Source: Deltaproteobacteria bacterium
Lineage (GTDB): Bacteria > Desulfobacterota > DSM-4660 > Desulfatiglandales > B25-G16
Assembly (NCBI GenBank): GCA_020349945.1
Contig: CP070704.1
Coordinates: 1,950,744 to 1,986,518, forward strand
DNA length: 35,775 bases
Direction: 5' to 3'
The notes beneath the pieces are model-generated. The model saw only the letters and a list, made by a program, of their open reading frames with translations, had not been told where the DNA came from and ran no database searches. The first letter of the stretch is position 1. Every line of letters begins with the position of its first letter. Made by a program: the position numbers and the translations under genes. Below are positions 24,239-32,583 of this stretch, in pieces.

Positions 24239-25117
24239 TTAGATACCCTTGAGCGTGGCAAGCTGAGCCAGGGCATCATAATTGTAATCGGCTGCCGTGC
24301 TGACATAGAATGTTTCAGGTAGGTCCACTGGAGGTTCTCCTTTGACGGACTTAGCCAGCTCGAAGGCCCTCTCCACACTCTCCTCATCTCCCGCAAGGGA
24401 GAGGTGCACAGAACCTTCAGAGCCCCCGACGCCGCCAGAGCCTATGGGATATGCCCTAACGCCTGCCAAGATGGCGAAGGCCTGAACTTCGGTTATAACC
24501 TTGGCTAGAGGCAGCGGGATGAGTTTGACCGGGAGCCCGGTGCTGTATTTGAAGTGGTAAAGGCCTGTGTGTTTGGAGGCCTCGATGACCGAGGGGATCA
24601 GCTTCTCTAGGCTTACGGGGATTATGAGATGGCAACCTCGTGGAGTAACTATGGGCCAAGCCACACCAATGCTCCCGGCCTTGACCGAAGAGACGTAGAT
24701 GCCGGCATTACCGTCGTTGTCTACCGCATTGGCCCCTTTAATGAAGACATCGTCAGAGGTGAAATTCAGTATCTCAACGTTCGAGTCAGCGCCTTCCACC
24801 ACTTTCCCCTGCCTTATGACGTGCCAGGTGCAGGGGGGTGGGCCCGAGTTGGCATTGGTAATGCCGTTGCAGACCATGCCTACGGTCTGGCCAGCCTTGG
24901 GCTTTACCGAGATGCCAAAGAGCTCCTCGGTAACAAAGGCATTGGTGATACCCCTACTGATAATGATCATCCCGTTTTTCCAGGCATTCTGCACCTCCGG
25001 CAGCTTTACTGTGGCCTTAGCCAGGAGCCTCCTAGACTCGGCTGGGTTCAGTACCACCAACGCTGAGACCTTTTTCTGGCCTGTGTTCTGCTGAGGAATC
25101 TCTACTTCGTAAAACAT
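24239..25117 (-). CDS. Conserved-looking protein of unknown function, 292 aa
   Basis: I do not recognise the family. The protein has no signal peptide or membrane span, and repeated glycine-rich turns and hydrophobic strands suggest a compact cytosolic enzyme or binding fold. Distinctive segments are LNPAESRRLLAKA near the start, GITNANSGPPPCTWH in the middle, GANAVDNDGNAGIYVSS, IVTPRGCHLIIPVSLEKL and a glycine-rich GSGGVGGSEGSVHLSLAG. A ribosome site (GAGGTAGCT) precedes the ATG at 25117. It is the only minus-strand gene between 19723 and 29645 and has its own upstream region shared with the divergent gene. The two neighbours do not suggest a pathway. Confidence 0.7.
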   Translation of the reverse strand: MFYEVEIPQQNTGQKKVSALVVLNPAESRRLLAKATVKLPEVQNAWKNGMIIISRGITNAFVTEELFGISVKPKAGQTVGMVCNGITNANSGPPPCTWHVIRQGKVVEGADSNVEILNFTSDDVFIKGANAVDNDGNAGIYVSSVKAGSIGVAWPIVTPRGCHLIIPVSLEKLIPSVIEASKHTGLYHFKYSTGLPVKLIPLPLAKVITEVQAFAILAGVRAYPIGSGGVGGSEGSVHLSLAGDEESVERAFELAKSVKGEPPVDLPETFYVSTAADYNYDALAQLATLKGI

Positions 25118-25329
25118 AGCTACCTCCTCAATATGATAGAATTTGATTGTTGAGGCAGGAGTATAGGGAAAAGATGGCTAGGTGTCAATTTTAAGTTACA
25201 CCGTAAATTACAACCAATTCGGTGGACGGCCGCACCTTTAATCTTGACATTTCGCAATGCAAAAGACAATTTGTCAGGAATAAGGCTTTGAGCCAAAGAC
25301 TTCACCATCAAGGCCTGTCCGAATTCCTT

Positions 25330-25884
25330 ATGAGGAAGGCATCTCAGATTACCCTCTCGTGGGCTGCGGAAGAGACCGCGTTTCGGCGGATTATCTCAGA
25401 TCAGGTCTTGCGCTATCCACGGCTCGAGATTCAAGATCTCTACAAACTCATCTATCAAGCGGCCATGGGAGGGGAGCACGCGAGGCAGGATATGGCTGGG
25501 GCTCGCAAGTGGCTTGAGCGTGAATTGAATAACCTCGGTGAGGGGCCGGAAGAACCAATAGTGGACAGAATATCCCCAGACGGTCGGATCGTTCGCGTTA
25601 ATCTGAGACCTTACATTGCTGCTGGAGGGGATCCGTCTGCGCTATCTGCCGCGTTCATTCGGACCGCCAGTGAGTACCAGGGCACATGGGCGCACCTGCG
25701 GCGGTATTGGTCGTATGCGGAGCGGATGGGTTCGGCGGAAGAACTGCCGTTCGCCCGGACCGCGCTGGAAGGCTTTTTTGCCAAGATGGAGGGAGAGCGA
25801 TTTCCCACAGTGCATCATTCTCTGGCATACAAAGCTGCTTATCACCCGGCTTACCGGGTGATCGTCCATGAGTTCCTGGTTTGA
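25330..25884 (+). CDS. Protein of unknown function, 184 aa
   Basis: Not recognised. It is soluble, mostly helical and charged, with segments such as YPRLEIQDLYKLIYQAAMGG near the N-terminus, RIVRVNLRPYIAAGG in the middle and PTVHHSLAYKAAYHPAYRV at the end. Several His and Tyr residues near the C-terminus could form a site, but no motif is known to me. The start is uncertain: the ATG at 25330 is used, while a GTG at 25222 would add 36 residues that look less protein-like; neither has a good ribosome site. The last codons lie in a perfect 9-bp hairpin (25841-25862). Confidence 0.6.
   Translation: MRKASQITLSWAAEETAFRRIISDQVLRYPRLEIQDLYKLIYQAAMGGEHARQDMAGARKWLERELNNLGEGPEEPIVDRISPDGRIVRVNLRPYIAAGGDPSALSAAFIRTASEYQGTWAHLRRYWSYAERMGSAEELPFARTALEGFFAKMEGERFPTVHHSLAYKAAYHPAYRVIVHEFLV
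25841..25862. repeat. Perfect 9-bp hairpin inside the end of a gene
   Basis: ATCACCCGG (25841-25849) and CCGGGTGAT (25854-25862) pair exactly around a CTTA tetraloop, about 20 nt before the stop codon. No T-run follows. Confidence 0.7.
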
Positions 25885-25901
25885 CAATGATGGACACTCC
25901 T

Positions 25902-25923
25902 CCCGCCTGCTAACCGAGGCGGG
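25902..25923 (+). terminator. Stable hairpin after the 184-aa gene, possible terminator without T-run
   Basis: CCCGCCT (25902-25908) and AGGCGGG (25917-25923) form a perfect GC-rich 7-bp stem with an 8-nt loop, 18 nt after the stop codon. The following bases are TGAGCTTGG, not a T-run, so classic intrinsic termination is doubtful; mRNA 3'-end protection is an alternative. Confidence 0.4.
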
Positions 25924-25972
25924 TGAGCTTGGTCATTAGCTGGCAAGATCGGAATTTCAGGGGGTTTGCTCT

Positions 25973-26386
25973 ATGGAAGTTTTTCTTCGGTGGTTTTTCG
26001 GGCTTGGGATTTTTGCATTAGGCATCGGTTGGCTATTCACATCTATTTTTCTGAAGGTCGTACGCAGGTTTGTTAGCTCCAAAGCCGCCGAGCGCAGGGA
26101 GACGAAGAGATATGACGAGATTATGACCCCACTAGACGTTCCTTCCTGGCTCGTTGGGCTTATCGAACGTACCTTTTTCACTATCCTCGTGGCGTTCAAC
26201 ATGTCCGCCACCTCAGTGGCAATGGTTGGGTGGGTGACAGTAAAGATGCTCTACAATTGGAATATCCTCTTGAGGGAAAGAGAAGATATCACGATTCGCT
26301 CCTTGGCATTCTCCGCCCTGCTTGGAAATGTCGTCTCTATGCTCTTTGCCTTGATTGGCGGATTGATCTGCCGAGGAAGCATCTGA
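25973..26386 (+). CDS. Small membrane protein, unknown function
   Basis: 137 aa with a strong hydrophobic N-terminal span (about 5-26), a basic loop (VRRFVSSKAAERRETKRYDE), then two or three further hydrophobic stretches (about 58-77, 81-96, 110-131). No family recognised. The ATG at 25973 follows GGGGG by about 8 nt, which is acceptable. It precedes the alpha/beta hydrolase gene by 82 nt in the same direction, and a functional link is possible but not shown. Confidence 0.6.
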   Translation: MEVFLRWFFGLGIFALGIGWLFTSIFLKVVRRFVSSKAAERRETKRYDEIMTPLDVPSWLVGLIERTFFTILVAFNMSATSVAMVGWVTVKMLYNWNILLREREDITIRSLAFSALLGNVVSMLFALIGGLICRGSI

Positions 26387-26468
26387 TATTGGCCCACTGG
26401 TGCAAGCTAATTAGACGCTGTGGGTTGTGCCGCCGCAGTACACCTGATGCGGTGAGAGGAGGCATACC

Positions 26469-27479
26469 ATGCTGAGATGGAGGAACCTTGTGGCAGTTTT
26501 GTGTATTGTACTGTCTCTGGTTGCCACAGGCGTTGAGGCTCAAAGGTTTGACCAGCAACCTGTGCCTTTGGGCATTGCGATGGAGACCTATGCATATGCG
26601 TATCCGGTGAAGTTTATGAAACTGAATATCCAGGGCAAGGACGTGCTCATGGCGTATATGGATGTCCTGCCCACTGGTAAGGCAAACGGAAAGGTTGTTG
26701 TGCTTATGCATGGGAAGAATTTTTTTGGAAATTACTGGAGGAAAACGGTCCGGTTCCTGAGCGAGAATGGATTCCGGGTAGTTGTCCCTGACCAGATTGG
26801 CTTCGGGAAGTCCACCAAGGCAGATATCCAGTATAGTTTTCATCTTCTGGCTCAGAATACCAAGAGATTACTGGATTTGCTCGATGTTGAAGAGGCGGCC
26901 ATTGTCGGACATTCAATGGGGGGCATGCTTGCCACCCGTTTTGCCCTGATGTATCCCTCGACCACGACACGGCTTGTGCTGGAAAATCCGATTGGGCTTG
27001 AGGACTGGCGGATAAAGGTGCCATTTGTTCCTATCGAAGGTGCCTATCAATCGATCCTGAAATATACACAAGAGGGCATTCGCAACTACCACAAGACGTA
27101 TTATGTGAAATGGAAAGACGAATATGACGAGTATGTGCAGGTTCACTATCGCTGGACCCTAAGTGGCGAGTACCCGAGACTGGCATGGGCTTCTGCTCTG
27201 ACCTTTGAGATGATATATACGCAGCCCGTGGTGTACGAGTTTCCCGCTGTCAGGACTCCTACCTTATTGGTGATTGGACAGGAAGACAGAACCACTCTCG
27301 GTCGCGGCAGTGTTACCCCGGAGGTACTGGCTACATTGGGGCAGTATCCTGAGCTGGGCAAAAAAGCCGCTGCTGCCATTCCCGATGCCAAACTGGTCGA
27401 AATGGAAAATGTGGGCCATATTCCCCACCTAGAGGCACCGGAACAATTCCATCGTGAACTATTGCTGTTCCTGAAATGA
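26469..27479 (+). CDS. Exported alpha/beta-hydrolase
   Basis: 336 aa. A signal peptide (basic start, hydrophobic 7-20, likely cleavage after GVEA) targets the protein to the periplasm. The alpha/beta-hydrolase fold is clear: oxyanion-hole region VVVLMHGKNFFG, PDQIGFGKS, nucleophile elbow VGHSMGG (S149), acid in VIGQEDRT and histidine in NVGHIPHLEAP. It is close to the haloperoxidase/esterase branch; the substrate is unknown. The ribosome site GAGGAGG lies 7 nt before the ATG. The signal peptide sets it apart from most cytoplasmic members of this branch. No transporter or pathway genes are beside it. Confidence 0.88.
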   Translation: MLRWRNLVAVLCIVLSLVATGVEAQRFDQQPVPLGIAMETYAYAYPVKFMKLNIQGKDVLMAYMDVLPTGKANGKVVVLMHGKNFFGNYWRKTVRFLSENGFRVVVPDQIGFGKSTKADIQYSFHLLAQNTKRLLDLLDVEEAAIVGHSMGGMLATRFALMYPSTTTRLVLENPIGLEDWRIKVPFVPIEGAYQSILKYTQEGIRNYHKTYYVKWKDEYDEYVQVHYRWTLSGEYPRLAWASALTFEMIYTQPVVYEFPAVRTPTLLVIGQEDRTTLGRGSVTPEVLATLGQYPELGKKAAAAIPDAKLVEMENVGHIPHLEAPEQFHRELLLFLK

Positions 27480-27542
27480 ATTACCTGGACAGAGGATCAG
27501 GTCTCAGCGTTAGACCGAAACCTCGATTTAGAGGAACTGTTG

Positions 27543-27956
27543 ATGGGTCAAGGTAAAACGAAGAGAAAGTCACGAAAAAAGGATCTCATCTATGTTCCAC
27601 TGTTAGCTGGCGAATGTCCTACCATGCATAAGGCTGCCCTTGGTACCATAGAGAATCTTGTGGACTTTAAACAGGCCAGCAGTTACCTTGAAACCATACA
27701 TGAAGGCTCGCCCAAGATCTTGGTGACAACCCAGATCGATTGGTCATGGACACGAATCTTGGAGCACTTTGTGGGAGTCATAACGAATCAGGGAACTCGC
27801 GTGTCGCGAGCAGCAGAGGTGCTTGGGATAATGGATAGACCGGGAGCGCTGGGCACCAAGAAGGCAACGGAAGTACTCCATTCAGGAACTCGAGCGCAAA
27901 TTGTATGCGATGGAAATGAGGCACTGGTATATCTTGTTCAAGAGAGGCCAAGGTAA
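27543..27956 (+). CDS. Stand-alone PEP-utiliser swivelling-domain protein with the active histidine replaced
   Basis: 137 aa. From residue ~58 it follows the mobile phosphohistidine domain of PEP synthase / PPDK (PEP-utilisers): KILVTTQIDWSWTRILEH, then GVITNQGTRVSRAAEVLGI, then a GTKKATEVL segment and a final beta strand. The family motif G-G-x-x-[SC]-H-A-A carries the phosphorylated His; here it reads GTRVSRAA, so Arg (R89) stands in the His place. The N-terminal 57 residues are basic and unfamiliar. Without the His the protein cannot be phosphorylated in the usual way, so it may be a non-catalytic binding domain or a decaying remnant. The ATG at 27543 follows GAGGAA; a TTG codon directly before it is in frame. 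Confidence 0.65.
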   Translation: MGQGKTKRKSRKKDLIYVPLLAGECPTMHKAALGTIENLVDFKQASSYLETIHEGSPKILVTTQIDWSWTRILEHFVGVITNQGTRVSRAAEVLGIMDRPGALGTKKATEVLHSGTRAQIVCDGNEALVYLVQERPR

Positions 27957-28068
27957 GGCAAAGTGATGCCGACTGCATACCTGCCACATCTCAATGCACT
28001 CGTTAAGAAAAATCTCGGCTGACGCAATGAACTGCGAGAGGGAATTAAACCATTTTTTGGAGACCATG

Positions 28069-28446
28069 ATGGATGAAATGAAGATTGGGAAAATCATTGT
28101 CATCTTAGTACATGCCTTTGGAGGGTGGGTGCTGTGCGGGGCGATTGTTGGGATCGGAAGGGGGGTTACGTCTTTAGAGAGCACCCTCATCATTCATGCA
28201 ATTGGCGCCCCTGTGATCTTTGCAATAATATCCCTCATTTACTTCAGGAAGTTCAATTATACTGCTCCGCTACAAACTGCACTTGTGTTTGTTTCTTTTG
28301 TAATCCTCATGGATTTCTTTGTTGTCGCTCTTCTGATTGAAAAGAGTTTCGAGATGTTTGGAAGTATTCTGGGAACATGGATTCCCTTTGCCCTGATTTT
28401 TCTATCAACCTATCTCGTGGGTTTATGTGCAAGGAGACGGAGTTGA
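28069..28446 (+). CDS. Small four-span membrane protein, unknown function
   Basis: 125 aa. Four hydrophobic spans (about 5-27, 37-53, 65-85, 94-115) are separated by short loops, ending CARRRS, so the C-terminus is probably cytoplasmic. The ATG at 28069 is chosen because GGAG lies 6 nt upstream and directly before a second ATG; an in-frame ATG at 27994 would add 25 charged residues. No family recognised. It is followed 71 nt later by tspO and another membrane protein in the same direction, so the three may form a membrane-protein group. Confidence 0.6.
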   Translation: MDEMKIGKIIVILVHAFGGWVLCGAIVGIGRGVTSLESTLIIHAIGAPVIFAIISLIYFRKFNYTAPLQTALVFVSFVILMDFFVVALLIEKSFEMFGSILGTWIPFALIFLSTYLVGLCARRRS

Positions 28447-28517
28447 AACGCAGCTTCGCCTGACATCTGAGCTCCGACTATGAAGCGCCACGCTCATACA
28501 GGCAGCCTAATTTGAGT

Positions 28518-28979
28518 ATGCCAAATTCACTCAAACTAGCCATCTTTCTGTTTATATGCTTTCTCCCCGGTATAATAGGCTCACAATTCAGCCCAGGACA
28601 ATGGTATACAGCCCTTAGCAAGCCCAGCTGGACTCCTCCTGGGTGGATATTTGCGCCCGTATGGACAATTCTCTATTTCATGATTGGAATATCAGGCTAT
28701 TGGGCGTGGAATAACAGCGATTCAAGGAATAGAAAAGCAGCCTTTTGTGTCTTTGCCCTTCAGTTGGCTCTTAATGCTACTTGGTCATGGGTATTCTTCG
28801 GTCTTCATAACATATCTGTTTCCGTTATCAATATTCTGGCCCTATGGGTCCTCATCTTAATGAACATGGTTTTCTTTTACCGCCTCAGCGCGGTTGCAGG
28901 ATATCTACTGATTCCATACCTTGTCTGGGTAGGCTATGCCGCAATTTTAAACTGGTCTATCTGGAGATTAAACGCCTAA
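28518..28979 (+). CDS. tspO: TspO/MBR family membrane protein
   Basis: 153 aa, five membrane spans. The family signatures are clear: WYTALSKPSWTPPGWIFAPVW before span 2, LNATWSWVFFGLH at span 3-4 and NWSIWRLN at the end. TspO binds porphyrins and cholesterol-like ligands and is linked to tetrapyrrole handling and stress. The start is the ATG at 28518; a TTG two codons earlier is in frame and no ribosome site is strong. The next gene begins 6 nt after its stop, so they are probably co-transcribed. Confidence 0.92.
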   Translation: MPNSLKLAIFLFICFLPGIIGSQFSPGQWYTALSKPSWTPPGWIFAPVWTILYFMIGISGYWAWNNSDSRNRKAAFCVFALQLALNATWSWVFFGLHNISVSVINILALWVLILMNMVFFYRLSAVAGYLLIPYLVWVGYAAILNWSIWRLNA

Positions 28980-28985
28980 CCAGAC

Positions 28986-29645
28986 ATGCATAGTTATAGC
29001 CATCTCATTTGGATCGTCTGTGGTGCCCTGGCAGGATTCGGTTCCTCTTTCATTTTCGGAGACATACGTATCTTGCCGTTGGATGTATATTACCTCATCT
29101 ACTTCGGGGTGATTATTGGTTTCTTCGCTCTCTATATAAAGGAGACCCGACTGGATCTGAAGAAATGGTTTTCCAGAAGACTGGCGTGGGGAATCCTGCT
29201 TGGATTAGTCTTTGGAGCTGTGATGGTAAAAAATGTCTTGGCAAGGCCGGAGACTGAAAGGTTGGCAGGCCCCTATCTGGTTTGGGTGATGTTCTGGAGG
29301 GGGCTGGTTTATGGAGGCATTGATGGCATGCTCCTGTCAGCCTTTCCATGGGTTGTTACCTGGCGAGCCTTTAATGTGGAGAAAAAACCGCTGGGCAAGA
29401 AAATAGGGTTCGGCCTTCTGGCATGGATTCTAATCATTGTGATGACCACAGCCTATCATGCGGGCTACTCGGATTTCAGGTCGGAGAAGGTGATCCAGGC
29501 CAATATCGGGAATACCATAATGTCCGTGCCGACCCTGGTGTCGGCAAATCCAATTGGTTCGCCAATAGCCCATGCGGCGCTGCATATTACAGCTGTTGTC
29601 CATTGCCCTAAAACCAAGCTCTTCTTGCCCCCTCACCGGGAATGA
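28986..29645 (+). CDS. Membrane protein, unknown function, downstream of tspO
   Basis: 219 aa. Spans are at about 7-24, 34-49, 67-82, 96-118 and 140-158, followed by a hydrophilic C-terminal part with HAGYSDFRSEK and ANPIGSPIAHAALHITAVVH. The C-terminal HAALHITAVVH stretch has several His residues. Not a family I recognise. It starts 6 nt after the tspO stop with no ribosome site of its own, so it probably depends on tspO translation. It converges on the TRAP operon, with only 31 nt between the two ends. Confidence 0.65.
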   Translation: MHSYSHLIWIVCGALAGFGSSFIFGDIRILPLDVYYLIYFGVIIGFFALYIKETRLDLKKWFSRRLAWGILLGLVFGAVMVKNVLARPETERLAGPYLVWVMFWRGLVYGGIDGMLLSAFPWVVTWRAFNVEKKPLGKKIGFGLLAWILIIVMTTAYHAGYSDFRSEKVIQANIGNTIMSVPTLVSANPIGSPIAHAALHITAVVHCPKTKLFLPPHRE

Positions 29646-29676
29646 AATAACTCAGGTCACAAGAGGCTGTTGAAAT

Positions 29677-30993
29677 CTATTTTAACATCTTCTCCGGCAG
29701 CCACAGAGAAAGCTCTGGGAAAAACATCGTCAATATCAATGCGACGATGGTCAGCCAGAGATAGGGCAGGATGGATTTGTAGATGTCCCCCATGGTGATA
29801 TCATCGGGAGCCACACTTTTCATATAGAAGCATGATGGACCAAAGGGTGGCGACAAATACGAGATATGCATGTTCATGCAAAAGACCACGCCAAACCAGA
29901 TATTGCTAAAACCCAGATCTAAAACAATGGGCACAAACAAGGGCCCGGTTAGTAACAGTATCCCGACCCAATCCAGAAACATGCCCAGGAAGATGAGGAT
30001 AAGCTGCATTACAATAATGACACCCCAGCGACCAAAGGGAAGGGCGGTCACGGCATTCTTTACGAATTGGTCGCCACCTGCCAGCGTATAAACGCCTATA
30101 ATCGCCTGGGCACCATAAAACAGCCAGACAAGCATGCACGTAACCTTGAGTGTGTCGAATGATGCAGTCTTTAGGCTTTTCCAGGTCAACTTACGGTTGA
30201 TGGCCGCGCTTATCAAAGCCCCCAAACAGCCGACCCCGGCTGCTTCTGAGGGGGTCGCCACACCCATATAGATAGAACCTAAAACCCCGAGGCCAAGAAC
30301 ACCCGGCATAATCAAGCCCTTGAGCATCACCAGCCTCTTCTTTAGCGAGATCTCCCTTTCCTCCGGCGGTGCCGCAGGAGCAAGCTCGGGGTTGATCCAT
30401 GTGATCACGACGATATAGCCGACAAACAGGGCAGCAAGGATTAAACCCGGGATGATCCCTGCAATGAACAGGTCACCAACCGAGCATCCGGCCGTCATTG
30501 CATAGATAATAAAGACAACGCTGGGCGGAATAAGGGTTGCCATGCCACCGCCAGCGCAAATGCTCCCCAATGCAATACGCTTATCGTATCCCCTCTCGAT
30601 CATAGCCGGAAGGGCGATCAGGCCAAAGGTGACGATCTCGGCCCCGACGATGCCCACCATGGCTGCCATAAGCACGCAGGAAATGATCGTCCCGATAGCC
30701 ATTCCCCCCCTTATGCTGCCTGACCAGATGTGGACCGCCTGAAACAATTGCTCTGCAACGCCGGCAGTTTGTAAAACAGCGGCCATAAAGACGAATAAGG
30801 GAACGGCAACGAACGCATAGTTCAACATCAGACTGTAGATCCTCGACACAACCATGAGCATGACCAGGGGCTTGAACAAGATAAAGGTGAAGATAACGGC
30901 AGTTGCCCCCATGGTCCACGCAAGGGGAAGCCCCGCCATTAACAGGATTATGAAGGTGACTATGATCAGCAGGGTTATGAGTTCAACGCTCAT
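29677..30993 (-). CDS. dctM: TRAP transporter large permease (DctM)
   Basis: 438 aa with about 12 hydrophobic spans, the usual DctM size and profile. GIVGAEIVTFGLIALPAM, SVVFIIYAMTAGCSVGDLFIAG and the GVATPSEAAGVGCLGAL segment match the family's conserved blocks. It is the sodium-driven importer subunit that works with DctQ and receives ligand from DctP. It follows dctQ with a 2-nt gap, so they are surely co-transcribed and translationally coupled. No frameshift. Confidence 0.95.
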   Translation of the reverse strand: MSVELITLLIIVTFIILLMAGLPLAWTMGATAVIFTFILFKPLVMLMVVSRIYSLMLNYAFVAVPLFVFMAAVLQTAGVAEQLFQAVHIWSGSIRGGMAIGTIISCVLMAAMVGIVGAEIVTFGLIALPAMIERGYDKRIALGSICAGGGMATLIPPSVVFIIYAMTAGCSVGDLFIAGIIPGLILAALFVGYIVVITWINPELAPAAPPEEREISLKKRLVMLKGLIMPGVLGLGVLGSIYMGVATPSEAAGVGCLGALISAAINRKLTWKSLKTASFDTLKVTCMLVWLFYGAQAIIGVYTLAGGDQFVKNAVTALPFGRWGVIIVMQLILIFLGMFLDWVGILLLTGPLFVPIVLDLGFSNIWFGVVFCMNMHISYLSPPFGPSCFYMKSVAPDDITMGDIYKSILPYLWLTIVALILTMFFPELSLWLPEKMLK

Positions 30994-30995
30994 GC

Positions 30996-31490
30996 TTACC
31001 TTCCCCTCATTGCGAGGTATAGGTCACGAATGAGGTTGGCGGTGCCTTGAACAAGGATCAGAAACACCCCAAGGGCCAGTGCGATCTTGATGGGATAGAC
31101 GGGTGGATTCCAAGGGGAACCGGATTTTTCTGCTAATTGGATTGACTCCCATGCATATTTGCTGGTGGCCCAGAGCATCATCACCATGTAGAGGGCGAAA
31201 AACAAAAATGTGAGGACATCGAGGATCGCCTGTTGCCTGGGCGTGAACTTTTCGTAAATAAAATCGATCTTCACATGTCTTTTTTCCAGAAGGGTCCAGG
31301 CCCCTCCCATGACGTAGAGGATGGCACAAAGGAAGATCATGGTCTCACTTGCCCATATGGTAGGGCGGTGGAAGACGTGTCTCATGATGATTTCGTAGAC
31401 TACAACAAAGATGACAACAATGGTGAGCCATGAGGTGGCCTTGCCAGACCAGGTGGAAATCCAGTCGATAACGGACAATAACCTCTTCAT
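30996..31490 (-). CDS. dctQ: TRAP transporter small permease (DctQ)
   Basis: 164 aa with four membrane spans (about 18-33, 48-63, 88-106, 130-147). The motifs SWLTIVVIFVVVYEIIMRHVFHRPTIWASE, including R-HVF near the end of span 1, and MGGAWTLLEKRHVKIDF are typical of DctQ. The subunit supports DctM stability and sits beside it in the inner membrane. It starts 21 nt after dctP stops and is followed by dctM after 2 nt. Its length is normal for the family. Confidence 0.93.
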   Translation of the reverse strand: MKRLLSVIDWISTWSGKATSWLTIVVIFVVVYEIIMRHVFHRPTIWASETMIFLCAILYVMGGAWTLLEKRHVKIDFIYEKFTPRQQAILDVLTFLFFALYMVMMLWATSKYAWESIQLAEKSGSPWNPPVYPIKIALALGVFLILVQGTANLIRDLYLAMRGR

Positions 31491-31511
31491 CGCCCTGCCT
31501 CCATTACCTGA

Positions 31512-32543
31512 CTACCTGATCCTTCCGAGCTCTTTCAACCATTCCAGATGGGAGTCGATGACCTTTCTGCACAGGGGGCTCTTTTGGGCCCACTCCTCCC
31601 AGACCGCATTACGAACGAATTCGCGCAGTCTTTCGACCTCCTTTTTTTCCCAGGCAATCGGGGTGGTGCCTGAGGCTATCATTTCTCGAATGGCACGACG
31701 ATCATCAATGGCGAGCCTTGCTACGGTATCCCAGTTCCATTCCCTGACAGCGGTTTTGAGGATTTCCTTGATGTCATCGGGAAGCCTTTCCCACTCCTTT
31801 GTGTTCACCGTGAAATCGCTGGCGGGCATGGAGCGATATTCTGGATAGATGAAATACTTGGCAGCCTGATCAAAGCCCAGTCTGTGGTTCATGGAAGGGG
31901 TTCCCCAGTCCGTACCGTCAATCACGCCCTTATCAAGGGCTGAAAAGACCTCGCCCCCTGGTAGGATCACCACACCTGCCCCCAATTTCCTCAGCATGTC
32001 GGCTGTCATGCCATGTGGTGATCTGAACTTGTGGCCCTTGTAATCATCCATACCCCTGATCGGGAATTTTGAGGGAAAGGATTCATGCCCCCACATGACA
32101 ATACCTATCGGCGTGACACCAAATGGCTTGTAAAGCTCAGTAAGAAGTTCCAGGCCGCCTCGATATATGAACCAGGCCTCAAGTTCCCAGGGATCTTGAT
32201 AGGCGTAGATTAGATCGCTAATGATCCCTAGGGCGGGTTCTTTTCCCATAAAATAGGAGGCACCGGTGTGCATGGCCTGAAGTATATTGTTCTTCACCGC
32301 GTCGAGACATTCGAAGGTGGGAACCACGGCCCCGGCAGGGTAGGGCGTGATCTCGAGTCGCCCATTTGTCAATACCTTGACCCTCCTGCAGAAGTGCTCG
32401 AAGGTCTTGTAGGTCAGCTCACCTGCACTAAAGAGTGTCTGGGCCTTCCACGTGATGGGTTTTTCTGCCGAGGCGGGAAAGACCCAAAATACGAAGGCAC
32501 CAATCAAGACAAACATAGTCATGGTCATGATTTTGCGTTTCAT
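31512..32543 (-). CDS. dctP: TRAP transporter substrate-binding protein (DctP family, 2-oxo-acid type)
   Basis: 343 aa. A signal peptide (1-26, ending FPASA) exports it. The segment GHKFRSPHGMTADMLRKLGA is the ligand-binding region with the conserved Arg, followed by LPGGEVFSALDKGVIDGTDW and then RLGFDQAAKYFIYPEYRSMP, an arrangement shared with TakP-type 2-oxo-acid (monocarboxylate) binders. The exact ligand is not certain. AGGAGG lies about 8 nt before the ATG at 32543. It is the first gene of a dctP-dctQ-dctM operon. A LacI-type remnant sits directly upstream on the same strand, which could once have controlled this operon. Confidence 0.88.
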   Translation of the reverse strand: MKRKIMTMTMFVLIGAFVFWVFPASAEKPITWKAQTLFSAGELTYKTFEHFCRRVKVLTNGRLEITPYPAGAVVPTFECLDAVKNNILQAMHTGASYFMGKEPALGIISDLIYAYQDPWELEAWFIYRGGLELLTELYKPFGVTPIGIVMWGHESFPSKFPIRGMDDYKGHKFRSPHGMTADMLRKLGAGVVILPGGEVFSALDKGVIDGTDWGTPSMNHRLGFDQAAKYFIYPEYRSMPASDFTVNTKEWERLPDDIKEILKTAVREWNWDTVARLAIDDRRAIREMIASGTTPIAWEKKEVERLREFVRNAVWEEWAQKSPLCRKVIDSHLEWLKELGRIR

Positions 32544-32583
32544 TGGGGGACCTCCTCGTTTGATTGTAGGTTGGAACGGTTAA

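Noticed and set aside
24239-25117. Formylmethanofuran:tetrahydromethanopterin formyltransferase or Fae
   Set aside because: Length is similar to Ftr, but none of the Ftr or Fae motifs are present, so the gene is left unassigned.
27510-27530. GCGTTAGAC near 27515 as an attC right core site
   Set aside because: It matches the R' box, but no left partner (GTCTAAC) or central palindrome is found upstream.
28973-28990. GCCTAAC at the tspO stop as an integron core site
   Set aside because: The next gene starts 6 nt after the stop, leaving no room for an attC structure.
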